Shown here: one piece after another, positions 1 through 6,585 of the stretch
How positions within the stretch are numbered: position 1 is the first letter of the stretch
How the letters are laid out: every line of letters begins with the position of its first letter
DNA from: Flavobacteriales bacterium UBA1820
GTDB lineage: Bacteria > Bacteroidota > Bacteroidia > Flavobacteriales > UBA1820
DNA length: 11,732 bases
Assembly (NCBI GenBank): GCA_002314265.1
Contig: DCEW01000019.1
Location: 1-11,732, forward strand
Reading direction: 5' to 3'
Notes under the pieces: generated by a model
Database searches by the model: none
What the model saw: only the letters and a program-made list of their open reading frames with translations
What the model was told of the DNA's origin: nothing
Made by a program: the position numbers and the translations under genes

Positions 1-18
1 CCTCTCCGTTTGCGGGGG

Positions 19-51
19 CAAAGGTAATCCCTTTTTCCTTCTCTATCCAAA
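19..51 (-). promoter_or_regulatory. Candidate Bacteroidota promoter firing out of the left edge
   Basis: On the minus strand there is an exact TAnnTTTG -7 box (TACCTTTG, 19-26) and, 21 nt upstream, a TTTG -33 box (48-51). This matches the promoter form known for Bacteroides (TTTG, about 19-21 nt, TAnnTTTG). Transcription would start near position 12-14 and run left, so a minus-strand gene is expected just outside the window. An AT-rich imperfect stem-loop (about 49-80) overlaps and extends upstream of the -33 box. The target gene is not visible. Confidence 0.5.
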
Positions 52-154
52 TTTTTTTCAAGGTTTTTTTGAAAAAATTTTTCAAGACTTTCGGGCTGCC
101 CCATCCCTGTTCGCCGTTTGCGGAACGCGATCCTTTTCCGGCGAAGCAGGACTA

Positions 155-187
155 CAAAGATACGGTAAAGCGACGGGAAAATCCAAG
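155..187 (-). promoter_or_regulatory. Second candidate minus-strand promoter upstream of the left-edge gene
   Basis: Minus-strand TATCTTTG (155-162) is an exact TAnnTTTG -7 box. CTTG (184-187), one mismatch from TTTG, lies 21 nt upstream. A perfect 12-nt palindrome (TTTTCCGGAAAA, 190-201) sits immediately upstream of that -33 box and could be an operator, although this is only a positional argument. The site lies just past the stop of the ABC ATPase gene, so it would serve a separate downstream minus-strand gene outside the window. Confidence 0.4.
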
Positions 188-207
188 CGTTTTCCGGAAA
201 AAATTTC

Positions 208-1899
208 TCATTCGACCCGCACCCGCGGGATCGCATCCATAAGTCGCTGGGTATACGAAGATTGTGGATTTTTATACACCACATCCGTCCGGCCATATTC
301 GACGATACGTCCGCCCTGCATCACGGCCAAGTGGTCGGACATGTACTGCACCACACTCAAGTCGTGGGAGATGAACAGATAGGTAAAGCCGAAATCCTCC
401 TTCAGATCGTTGAGCAGATTGAGCACCTGCGCCTGCACGGAGACATCGAGCGCCGAGACGGATTCGTCGCAAATGATAAACGAAGGCTGGAGCACCAATG
501 CCCGCGCGATGCCGATACGCTGGCGCTGTCCGCCGGAAAACTGGTGAGGATACCGCGTGGACACCTCGGGCGAGAGCCCTACCTTTTTGAGCAAGTCGGC
601 GATGTACTCCCGGCGCTGGCGGTCGTTGTCCAGAATATGGTGTACCTGCATGGGTTCAATCAAGGCTTCGCCCACGCTCAACATGGGATTGAGCGAGGCA
701 AAAGGATCCTGGAAGATGATCTGGATCTCACGCCGGAGATTTCGGATCTCCTTTGAAGAAAGGCGGGTGATATCCTTTCCCCGGTAGAACACCTCGCCTT
801 CACTCGGCGGATCGAGCATCAAGATGGCGCGCGAAAAAGTACTTTTTCCGCAACCGCTCTCCCCGACCAGCCCCAAGGTTTCACCTTTATATATGTCGAG
901 GTTCACTCCCTGCACCGCCCGGGTAAGGTCGGCTCCGTTGCGGAACCACTTGGACACCCCGCGAATGCGCAAAAGCGGCGCACGCTGCTCCACTTCGGCT
1001 TCGTGGGTGATGATCTGTTCCTCGGTCAAGGGAGCACCTTCGGGCATCCGCCCATCGACGAAATCCGCTACCACCGGCAGACGGTTGACTTTCCGCCCGA
1101 GTTGCGGACGGCAAGCCAGCAGTCCCTTGGTATACGGAGAATGCGGGGCGAGAAAAATATCCCGCTTGGTGCCCTGCTCCTCGATATGCCCCCGATACAT
1201 CACCAGCACATCGTCAGCGATCTCGGAAATGAGCGCCAGGTCGTGCGTGATGAAGATGATGGCCATATTGGTGGTCCGGCTGATCTCGGAGAGCAGATTG
1301 ACGATCTCCTTCTGCACCGTTACGTCGAGTGCAGTGGTCGGTTCGTCGGCGATGATCACATCGGGACGGCAGGCGATGGCCATGGCGATGACCACGCGCT
1401 GTTTCTGTCCGCCGGAGATCTGGTGCGGATAGGAATTGTAGATGCGCTGGGGATCGGGCAGTTTGACCTGTTCGAAGAGCTTGAGCACTTCGGCCTTGCG
1501 CTCGGCGGCGCTCATCCGGGTATGGATCTTGAGCACTTCCTCGACCTGCGCACCGCAGCGCTGCACGGGATTGAGCGCACTCATGGGTTCCTGAAAGACC
1601 ATCGTGATGCGTTCGCCCCGCAGACGGCGGAAATGTTTCTCGGGCAAGGTGGTCAGGTTTACCACCCGGTCGCCCTGGCGGAAAAGCACTTCGCCGCCGC
1701 TCACCCGCAGGTTGGGATTGAGCAGGCCGGTAATGGCATAGCACGTGATGGACTTTCCGCTGCCCGACTCCCCGACGATACCCAGCACCTTCCCTTTTTC
1801 GAGGGAAAAGCTGATGTTCTCCACCAGAGGCCGTTGCTCGCCGTCCTTGACCGCGCTGATGCACAGATTGTGTACTTCCAGTATATTCTTTTCGTTCAT
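208..1899 (-). CDS. Dual-NBD oligopeptide-type ABC transporter ATP-binding protein
   Basis: A cytoplasmic ATPase that carries both nucleotide-binding halves of a peptide/nickel-type (Dpp/Opp, YejF-like) importer in one 563-residue chain. NBD1 has Walker A GESGSGKS at about residues 43-50, signature SGGQ at 162-165, Walker B ADEP around 185-186 and the switch His near 219, followed by the [10 protein letters not shown] segment typical of oligopeptide transporter ATPases. NBD2 has Walker A GESGCGKS at 346-353, SGGQ at 455-458, Walker B CDES around 478-479 and a switch His near 512. All key residues are present in both halves, so both sites look active. I chose the ATG at 1899 (MNEKNILEV) because the longer reading frame, open from 1962, would begin upstream of the predicted promoter (1927-1954). 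No permease or binding-protein gene is visible, so substrate specificity is unknown. The divergent M20 dipeptidase fits peptide use. Confidence 0.92.
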   Translation of the reverse strand: MNEKNILEVHNLCISAVKDGEQRPLVENISFSLEKGKVLGIVGESGSGKSITCYAITGLLNPNLRVSGGEVLFRQGDRVVNLTTLPEKHFRRLRGERITMVFQEPMSALNPVQRCGAQVEEVLKIHTRMSAAERKAEVLKLFEQVKLPDPQRIYNSYPHQISGGQKQRVVIAMAIACRPDVIIADEPTTALDVTVQKEIVNLLSEISRTTNMAIIFITHDLALISEIADDVLVMYRGHIEEQGTKRDIFLAPHSPYTKGLLACRPQLGRKVNRLPVVADFVDGRMPEGAPLTEEQIITHEAEVEQRAPLLRIRGVSKWFRNGADLTRAVQGVNLDIYKGETLGLVGESGCGKSTFSRAILMLDPPSEGEVFYRGKDITRLSSKEIRNLRREIQIIFQDPFASLNPMLSVGEALIEPMQVHHILDNDRQRREYIADLLKKVGLSPEVSTRYPHQFSGGQRQRIGIARALVLQPSFIICDESVSALDVSVQAQVLNLLNDLKEDFGFTYLFISHDLSVVQYMSDHLAVMQGGRIVEYGRTDVVYKNPQSSYTQRLMDAIPRVRVE

Positions 1900-1926
1900 C
1901 ACGTTCGCATACACGTCTCGAAGGCA

Positions 1927-1954
1927 CAAAATTAGATAAGATAAACGTACCAAA
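1927..1954 (-). promoter_or_regulatory. Promoter of the dual ABC ATPase gene
   Basis: On the minus strand TAATTTTG (1927-1934) matches the TAnnTTTG -7 box exactly. TTTG (1951-1954) lies 16 nt upstream, shorter than the usual 19-21 nt, so the -33 assignment is weaker. The transcript would start about 20 nt before the ATG at 1899. The 11-nt stretch TAATTTTGTGC recurs at the cstA promoter, at almost the same distance from the start codon. Confidence 0.5.
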
Positions 1955-1969
1955 CATGACATTTTTTTA

Positions 1970-1977
1970 TAAATTTG
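1970..1977 (+). promoter_or_regulatory. Candidate -7 box for the dipeptidase-YkuD operon
   Basis: Plus-strand TAAATTTG matches TAnnTTTG exactly, about 80 nt before the ATG at 2057. No TTTG is found at the expected -33 distance, so the call rests on the -7 box and on its position in the divergent intergenic gap. The divergent ABC ATPase promoter lies within 50 bp, so the two could compete or share control. Confidence 0.35.
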
Positions 1978-2056
1978 TTAATTCCATATACAAAATCCTC
2001 CGCCCCGGTCGGCGGATCGGAAAAGCATTCCTGACACGAAAAAAACGAACGGACCG

Positions 2057-3454
2057 ATGAAAGAAATCGCACGCAAAGACCTGCAGAACTACATCGAAAA
2101 CGAAAAAGAGCGCATGCTCGACGAACTCTTCGCCCTGTTGCGCATCCCCTCCATATCCGCGGTAAGCGCCCACCGGGACGACATGCGCCGCATGGCGGAT
2201 GCCCTGGTGGCCAAACTTCTGGCCTCGGGTGCCGACCGGGCCTGCGTGATGGAAACCGGCGGCCATCCGGCCGTGATGGCCGAAAAGATGCTCGACCCCG
2301 CCCTGCCTACGGTACTGGTGTACGGACACTACGACGTACAACCGGTCGAGCCGCTGGAACTGTGGAAGAACCCTCCCTTCGACCCCATCGTCCGAAAGAC
2401 CGACCTGCACCCCGAAGGGGCGATCATGGCCCGGGGAGCCAACGACGACAAAGGGCAGATGTACATGCACGTGCTGGCCTTCGAATACATGATGCGCAGC
2501 GGAACCCTGCCCTGCAACGTCAAATTCCTGATCGAAGGCGAGGAGGAAGCCGGTTCGTCCCACCTGGATGCTTTCGTGCGCGACCATGCCCGAGAGCTGG
2601 CCTGCGACGTGGTACTGGTTTCCGACACCACGATGGCGGGCAAGGATCAACCCTCGGTAATGACCGGCCTGCGCGGGCTTTCGTATTTCGAGGTAACGGT
2701 CAAAGGCCCCTCGCGCGACCTGCATTCGGGACATTTCGGCGGAGCGGTGGTCAATCCCTGCACGGCACTGTGCGAAATGATCGCCGCCCTGCACGACGAG
2801 GCGGGACGGATCGCCATCCCGCATTTCTACGACGACGTACAGGAAGTTTCCCCGCAGGAACGCCAGCAGATGAACGCCCTGCCGCTCGACATGGAGCGCT
2901 ACAAAGCCAACGTGGGCGTATCGGAGGTAAACGGCGAAGAGGGCTACAACACCCGCGAGCGCGCCACCATCCGCCCGGCGCTCGACATAAACGGTATCTG
3001 GGGCGGATACACGGGCGAAGGTGCCAAGACGATCCTCCCGGCCCAAGCGCACGCCAAGATCTCCATCCGACTGGTGCCGAACCAGGATCCCGAAAAGGTC
3101 AACCGGGCCTTTGTCGAGCACTTCAAGAGCTTGGCACCCCGAGGTGTCGAGGTAGAAGTCGTCCCCACCCAAGGGGCCTACCCGTACGTTACCCCCGTTT
3201 CCGGACGCGCCTACCAGGCGGCGGCCGAAGCGCTGACCGAAGTGTACGGCCGTCCCACCGTGCCGGTGCGCGGGGGAGGCAGCATCGGCGTGGTGCCGAT
3301 GTTCGAAAAATACCTGGGACGCAAGACCATCCTGATGGGATTCGGACTGGACACCGACGCCATCCACTCGCCCAATGAAAACTACAGTCTCGCCCAATTT
3401 TACCGGGGTATCGAATCCATCGTACTGTTCTACCGAAACTTCTGCCGGAAATGA
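2057..3454 (+). CDS. M20-family metallodipeptidase (carnosinase/CNDP-like)
   Basis: Predicted cytoplasmic zinc peptidase of 465 residues with no signal peptide; it should hydrolyse dipeptides or short peptides. Family motifs appear in order: VYGHYDVQP with metal His91, GANDDKG with the bridging Asp at 130 or 131, GEEEAGS with general base Glu163 and metal Glu164, VSD with metal Asp190, DLHSGHFGG (223-226) in the dimerisation/lid domain, and DAIHSPNENY with metal His437. All five metal ligands and the catalytic Glu are present, and the length is normal for the CNDP/PepV-like group. The start is MKEIARKDL; the upstream sequence is A-rich without a Shine-Dalgarno motif. Its TGA overlaps the ATG of the YkuD gene, indicating translational coupling. 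Exact substrate is not readable from sequence; a cytosolic dipeptidase or a murein-peptide peptidase are both possible. Confidence 0.93.
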   Translation: MKEIARKDLQNYIENEKERMLDELFALLRIPSISAVSAHRDDMRRMADALVAKLLASGADRACVMETGGHPAVMAEKMLDPALPTVLVYGHYDVQPVEPLELWKNPPFDPIVRKTDLHPEGAIMARGANDDKGQMYMHVLAFEYMMRSGTLPCNVKFLIEGEEEAGSSHLDAFVRDHARELACDVVLVSDTTMAGKDQPSVMTGLRGLSYFEVTVKGPSRDLHSGHFGGAVVNPCTALCEMIAALHDEAGRIAIPHFYDDVQEVSPQERQQMNALPLDMERYKANVGVSEVNGEEGYNTRERATIRPALDINGIWGGYTGEGAKTILPAQAHAKISIRLVPNQDPEKVNRAFVEHFKSLAPRGVEVEVVPTQGAYPYVTPVSGRAYQAAAEALTEVYGRPTVPVRGGGSIGVVPMFEKYLGRKTILMGFGLDTDAIHSPNENYSLAQFYRGIESIVLFYRNFCRK

Positions 3455-3927
3455 TGCGCATCGTCGTCGAGATCGCCGCCCAGCGGCTCACTTTGTACCA
3501 AGGAACGGACCCGGTGCGGAGCTATCCCTGCTCTACCTCGCGGTACGGCGCCGGATGCCAGGAAGGGTCGAACCGCACCCCGATAGGCTTCCATGAGGTA
3601 GTCGAAAAATACGGCGACGGTGTTCCCTTGGGCGGGGTGTTCGTCTCCCGTGTCTATACAGGGGAGATCGTCCCTCCTTGCCTGGAAAAGATCCCTTCGG
3701 GACAGGACCTCATCACCACCCGCATCCTCCGCTTGCGCGGGGTGCAGCCGGGGATCAACCAAGGAGGCAAGGTGGACAGTTACCGGCGTTACATCTACAT
3801 CCACGGCACACCCGAGGAGGGACTCATCGGCACACCGGCTTCGCACGGGTGTATCCGCATGACCAATGCCGACGTGGCCGACTTGTACGAGCGCGTCCCG
3901 ATAGGTACCCAGGTCGAGATCTTTTGA
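3451..3927 (+). CDS. Small YkuD-domain (L,D-transpeptidase/L,D-carboxypeptidase) protein without signal peptide
   Basis: A 158-residue protein that is almost entirely one YkuD catalytic domain. The active-site block reads YIHGT with His118, then SHGCIRM with His132, nucleophile Cys134 and Arg136, so the enzyme looks intact. Classical L,D-transpeptidases crosslink peptidoglycan outside the cytoplasm, but this protein begins directly with the domain (MMRIVVEIAAQRLTLYQ) and shows no signal peptide, membrane segment or LysM domain. Signal-less YkuD proteins such as ElsL (LdtK) of Acinetobacter are known as cytoplasmic L,D-carboxypeptidases of murein recycling; that role here is an inference. The start overlaps the stop of the dipeptidase gene (ATGATG, two possible in-frame starts at 3451 and 3454), so the two proteins are probably made together. 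Confidence 0.88.
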   Translation: MMRIVVEIAAQRLTLYQGTDPVRSYPCSTSRYGAGCQEGSNRTPIGFHEVVEKYGDGVPLGGVFVSRVYTGEIVPPCLEKIPSGQDLITTRILRLRGVQPGINQGGKVDSYRRYIYIHGTPEEGLIGTPASHGCIRMTNADVADLYERVPIGTQVEIF

Positions 3928-3990
3928 AAGATTCGCTATTATTGTTAAAGGTTCTCTAACCAACGTTTCCTCTCCCGACACGGTTTCCGT

Positions 3991-4007
3991 CCCTCCCTAC
4001 GGGAGGG
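3991..4007. terminator. Short GC hairpin between convergent genes
   Basis: CCCTCCC (3991-3997) pairs with GGGAGGG (4001-4007) around a 3-nt loop, overlapping the stop codon of the HAD gene and lying 63 nt past the YkuD stop. Neither strand has a T-run after it, so it is a weak candidate for an intrinsic terminator and may simply be a stabilising 3' hairpin. Confidence 0.3.
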
Positions 4008-4614
4008 CATTCCCCTGAGCCAAAGCAGCGAGCACTTCGTCGGGACGGCGGCGGGAGAGGTCCAGCCAAAGTCCCTGCAAGCCTGCGGCACGTGCCCCTT
4101 CGACATTCTCCAGCGTATCATCCACAAAGAGGGTCCGGGCGGCGTCGAGGCCGTTTTCCCGAAGCACCCGTTCGAAGAGTGCCCGCTCGGGTTTGCGCAG
4201 ACCGGTATCCTGACTGTAATACACCCGTTCGAAGAGTTGTTCAAAGGCATCGAGATCCATCCGGCGGCGCAAACGGTCGATGTGAATGGGGTCGGTATTG
4301 CTCAAAAGAAACAGGCGATAACGTTTTCCCAGACGTTCCAGCAAATGCCACCGCGCGGGGGGCACCTGGCGGAGCATCGCGCACCAGGCTTCTTCGACCT
4401 GTGCGGTGGTCGTGCCGGGAGGAAGGTAACGTTTGAGAAATGCTATGTACTGTTCCCGGCCTACTTTTCCCCGCTGGAAATCCAAATTGACGGCCGTGAG
4501 TTCGGGCGGGACTTTTTCGAGTCCGAGAGCTACAAAAGCCTCGTAGGTGGCGCGTTCATCCAAATCCAGAAGCACTCCGCCGAAGTCGAGGATCAGGTTT
4601 TCGATCGTTTCCAT
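3997..4614 (-). CDS. HAD-superfamily phosphatase, YihX-like
   Basis: A 205-residue soluble haloacid dehalogenase-type hydrolase, probably a small-molecule phosphatase. Motif I is ILDFGGVL with nucleophile Asp10; the usual second acid is Gly12, which is normal in the YihX (glucose-1-phosphatase-like) branch. Motif II is LLSNTD with Ser105, motif III is GLRKPE with Lys141, and motif IV is FVDDTLENVEGA with Asp165-Asp166. Residues of about 17-90 form the helical cap of subclass I. Length and motif spacing are typical. The start at 4614 gives METIENLILDFGG; upstream there is only a poor -7-like box on the minus strand (about 4654-4661). It faces the tRNA gene divergently and the YkuD gene convergently, so it is probably monocistronic. 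Substrate is unknown. Confidence 0.88.
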   Translation of the reverse strand: METIENLILDFGGVLLDLDERATYEAFVALGLEKVPPELTAVNLDFQRGKVGREQYIAFLKRYLPPGTTTAQVEEAWCAMLRQVPPARWHLLERLGKRYRLFLLSNTDPIHIDRLRRRMDLDAFEQLFERVYYSQDTGLRKPERALFERVLRENGLDAARTLFVDDTLENVEGARAAGLQGLWLDLSRRRPDEVLAALAQGNALP

Positions 4615-4650
4615 GGGCCGGGTCCGGTAGGCTTTTTCCGCCGGACATTA

Positions 4651-4682
4651 TTTGCAAGGTAGTGAAAATTGTCGTAATATTG
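4651..4682 (+). promoter_or_regulatory. tRNA gene promoter
   Basis: TTTG (4651-4654), a 20-nt spacer, then TAATATTG (4675-4682), one mismatch from TAnnTTTG. The spacing is ideal for the Bacteroides-type sigma factor, and the tRNA begins about 44 nt further on, leaving a short 5' leader. No other gene lies in this direction before the tRNA. Confidence 0.6.
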
Positions 4683-4726
4683 CACGTCTTTTTCGCGCAC
4701 AAAGCACGCTCTTTTGCACGAAAGAC

Positions 4727-4800
4727 GGTCCCTTAGCTCAGTTGGTTAGAGCACCTGACTCATAATCAGGGAGTCGTTGGTTCAAGCCCAACAGGGACCA
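4727..4800 (+). tRNA. tRNA with anticodon CAT, probably tRNA-Ile2 (lysidine type)
   Basis: The 74-nt cloverleaf is complete: acceptor GGTCCCT (4727-4733) with AGGGACC (4793-4799) and discriminator A; D-arm GCTC/GAGC; anticodon stem CCTGA/TCAGG around loop CTCATAA with anticodon CAT at 4761-4763; T-arm GTTGG/CCAAC with TTCAAGC loop. No CCA is encoded (the next bases are CCG), so CCA must be added post-transcriptionally. A CAT anticodon can be initiator Met, elongator Met or Ile2. The paired first acceptor base rules against a bacterial initiator. C4-G69 and C5-G68 with A37-A38 are the TilS recognition features known from the E. coli tRNA-Ile2, and the acceptor resembles that tRNA more than elongator Met, so Ile2 is favoured. 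Elongator Met remains possible. Confidence 0.95.
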
Positions 4801-4835
4801 CCGACGGGCAAGACTTGCTTGCCTTTTCCAAAAAC

Positions 4836-4868
4836 AAAGCCGCCGGAAATCCCTTCCGGCGGCTTTTT
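4836..4868. terminator. Strong bidirectional intrinsic terminator
   Basis: AAAGCCGCCGGAA (4836-4848) pairs with TTCCGGCGGCTTT (4854-4866) around a 5-nt loop, giving a 13-bp stem. Read on the plus strand it ends in TTTTT for the tRNA transcript; read on the minus strand it ends in TTTGTTTTT and would stop the convergent Ntn-hydrolase transcript about 130 nt past its stop codon. The rest of 4869-4994 shows nothing recognisable. Confidence 0.85.
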
Positions 4869-4994
4869 CATTCCTATTCCAAAGAACAATCCTTCATTCG
4901 AGGACACTTTTTTTGCTTCCCTCGACCCGTGCTGCTCCCCTAGCATCCATTGTCTGCTGGGAAAAGCACCTTGGGAAGCGACACCTCCGCCCGG

Positions 4995-6233
4995 TCAGAT
5001 CCCGAACAGTTCTGCATACTGCCCCGTCACGTAGTCCTCCAACCAAGCGTACAGCTCGTTCATCTGCTTCACATCCACCTTACCGGAGGCATACCAGCCG
5101 TCGATTACCTGCTGCGAACGCTCAAACACGGTCTGCTCGACCCCCTGGAGCAACTGCATGCAGCCGGTTCCCTGCGGATTGAAGATGAGTTCCCAACGGA
5201 AATAGTCGGACGTTCCACCACCCTGCCGGCACGAGAAGATCCGGTTGCGCAGGGTCATCGCCTTGTCGCACAGCGGGGAAACACCCGTTTCGGGATCGCG
5301 CAGGACCATCGGAGGCATCTTTTCGGCATTCTTCACCCACAGGGGTACGGCTACCGCAGCCGGAGGGTAGTTCAAAGCGGTCCACATGACGGTCAAGTCG
5401 GGGTTTTCCCCTTTCTTCACTCCCTGCACCACCACGGAACTGCCGGTGCTGCGACGCGGGATAAAATCCTTGTCCACGAACCAACCCGTAGTGCGGGGCG
5501 TATGGTACGCGCCATCCTTCAGGTCGATGCCCATCATCTGGTTCTTGAAGCAGCGCGCCAAGTCGGAAAACATCCACGCCGGCGTGATCTGACCCGTACC
5601 GGCCGCGCGCATCAGCTCGACGTCCTCGTTCATGAAACGGACATAGCCCATGCCTTCGTACAGCTCGCCGGAAAACGAAAAGTTCGTCCGGGCAATGTAG
5701 CCCATCGGCGCGTCCTTGGGATCGTTGGCGTCGAACATCACATAGTCGTAATACCCCACCTCGAACATCGCGGCGCCACCCTGTGCGTCGATTACACCGA
5801 AGTTGGCTTCGATCCCGCTGGGCTTGGAGAGCGTATCGAGGAACACCTTGAAATCCTCGATGGAACCGCACACCTCCAGGGCGCGTTTCATCACCCGGCC
5901 GTTCGCCTCGCCGCGCTCCTCTCCGGGCTGGACTTCCACCAGGTTGTATGACTGGGTGTTCATGATGGCAAAACCGGCCGTATTGGTTCCGATCCAGATC
6001 TCCGTCGGATTGTCCACGCTATTGACGATACCGATAAAAGCATACTTTTCGCCCGAGAAGTACTTCACGGCATTCTGCACATTGTCCGTATCGCGGTTTT
6101 TCCACAGGAGCGGACGGCCGTCGGGAGTAACTTTTCCGGAAACTACCGCCGAGGTACAAGCCTCCGCGGGGTTCGATACGCCGATCATCAGCGCAAGGGC
6201 GAGCGCAAAGGCGCAAAAAGTGTGTTTTTTCAT
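4995..6233 (-). CDS. Exported Ntn-hydrolase, C45/AAT-like amidase family
   Basis: A 412-residue protein with a clear signal peptide (MKK, hydrophobic core at about 6-19) and an A-E-A site directly before Cys26. The mature protein would therefore begin CTSAVV, and Cys26 is placed as the N-terminal nucleophile of the Ntn fold. Downstream blocks that support the family are WKNRD (44-48), GTNTAGFAIMN (82-92), EANFGVID (142-149) and ARTNFSF (181-187). These resemble acyl-CoA:6-aminopenicillanate acyltransferase-like (C45) and C69 dipeptidase proteins, which cleave amide bonds; choloylglycine hydrolases are more distant relatives. It should act in the periplasm. A lipoprotein is unlikely, as the residues before the Cys (AEA) are not a lipobox. 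Substrate could be a peptide, N-acyl amino acid or beta-lactam-like amide. No clear promoter is seen; cstA lies upstream on the same strand, separated by 352 bp of repeats. Confidence 0.85.
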   Translation of the reverse strand: MKKHTFCAFALALALMIGVSNPAEACTSAVVSGKVTPDGRPLLWKNRDTDNVQNAVKYFSGEKYAFIGIVNSVDNPTEIWIGTNTAGFAIMNTQSYNLVEVQPGEERGEANGRVMKRALEVCGSIEDFKVFLDTLSKPSGIEANFGVIDAQGGAAMFEVGYYDYVMFDANDPKDAPMGYIARTNFSFSGELYEGMGYVRFMNEDVELMRAAGTGQITPAWMFSDLARCFKNQMMGIDLKDGAYHTPRTTGWFVDKDFIPRRSTGSSVVVQGVKKGENPDLTVMWTALNYPPAAVAVPLWVKNAEKMPPMVLRDPETGVSPLCDKAMTLRNRIFSCRQGGGTSDYFRWELIFNPQGTGCMQLLQGVEQTVFERSQQVIDGWYASGKVDVKQMNELYAWLEDYVTGQYAELFGI

Positions 6234-6311
6234 CGGTTTTCTGTATTTAGTTATCTGTTTCTTCTTTCTGCTCGGTTCTTCCCCCCCTTTTTCCCATTCA
6301 GACGGGAGGGG

Positions 6312-6347
6312 AAAAAGGCCTCTCCCCGCCCCTGCACCGGGGCAGGG
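6312..6347 (-). terminator. Possible minus-strand terminator hairpin upstream of the Ntn-hydrolase gene
   Basis: CCCTGC (6330-6335) pairs with GCAGGG (6342-6347) around a 6-nt loop. Read on the minus strand, the hairpin is followed 13 nt later by a T-run (complement of A 6312-6316). It could end the cstA transcript before the Ntn-hydrolase gene, but the T-run is not adjacent to the stem, so the call is weak. Confidence 0.3.
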
Positions 6348-6361
6348 AAAACGATGGGGTT

Positions 6362-6437
6362 AAATGTAGTGAAAGGCGAGCGCAACGGCAAGGGGGAAAA
6401 CGAAGTTTTCGCACCGTGCCGGGGCCGAGCCGCATCC
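6362..6437. repeat. 76-bp tandem repeat, copy 1
   Basis: First of two direct copies with a period of 86 bp. Each copy has a 28-bp left arm that is identical in both (6362-6389, starting AAATGTAGTG), a 31-bp variable centre (6390-6420) and a 17-bp identical right arm (6421-6437, GGGGCCGAGCC then GCATCC). The centre holds an inverted repeat, GAAAAC GAA GTTTTC (6396-6410), and also GCAC-C-GTGC (6411-6419). It is not inside a gene, and I recognise no protein coded by it. The other parts of the 6234-6585 gap show only the weak hairpin at 6330-6347. Confidence 0.8.
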
Positions 6438-6455
6438 TACATTATGAAAATGTAG
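6437..6455. other. Hairpin at the junction of the two repeat copies
   Basis: CTACATT (6437-6443) pairs with AATGTAG (6449-6455) around a 5-nt loop. It is formed by the 10-bp spacer between copies (6438-6447) plus the start of copy 2, so copy 2 is flanked by a structure that copy 1 lacks. Confidence 0.5.
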
Positions 6456-6523
6456 TGAAAGGCGAGCGCAACGGCCGTGGGGGAAAACGAAATTTTCCCA
6501 TTTGACGGGGCCGAGCCGCATCC
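6448..6523. repeat. 76-bp tandem repeat, copy 2
   Basis: Second copy of the same unit. Its left arm (6448-6475) and right arm (6507-6523) are identical to copy 1. The centre (6476-6506) differs in sequence but again holds an inverted repeat, now GGGAAAA CGAAA TTTTCCC (6481-6499). Keeping a hairpin while changing its bases suggests the structure matters. This is compatible with a REP-like intergenic element, but I cannot name a family. Confidence 0.8.
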
Positions 6524-6585
6524 CCGTCCCCCCTCTTGTCGTGAAACTCCCGGCTGGCCGAGAGGAGCCAATCCCCCGAGAGGGA

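Noticed and set aside
1003..1935. Long plus-strand frame (310 codons) opposite the ABC ATPase
   Set aside because: It is a shadow of the GC-rich coding strand; the minus-strand product has complete Walker and signature motifs.
1900..1962. Longer N-terminus of the ABC ATPase from 1962
   Set aside because: It would start upstream of the predicted promoter and precedes the conserved beginning (MNEKNILEV) with a non-homologous stretch.
1967..3397. Long minus-strand frame (476 codons) opposite the dipeptidase
   Set aside because: It is His/Gly/Val-rich shadow sequence without any domain; the plus-strand M20 enzyme is unambiguous.
6156..6233. Lipoprotein signal on the Ntn-hydrolase
   Set aside because: The residues before Cys26 are A-E-A; Glu at -2 and Ala at -3 do not make a lipobox, and the Cys is better explained as the Ntn nucleophile.
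6362..6523. CRISPR array
   Set aside because: Only two copies, a 10-bp spacer and 76-bp structured units with variable centres do not fit repeat-spacer geometry, and no cas gene is nearby.
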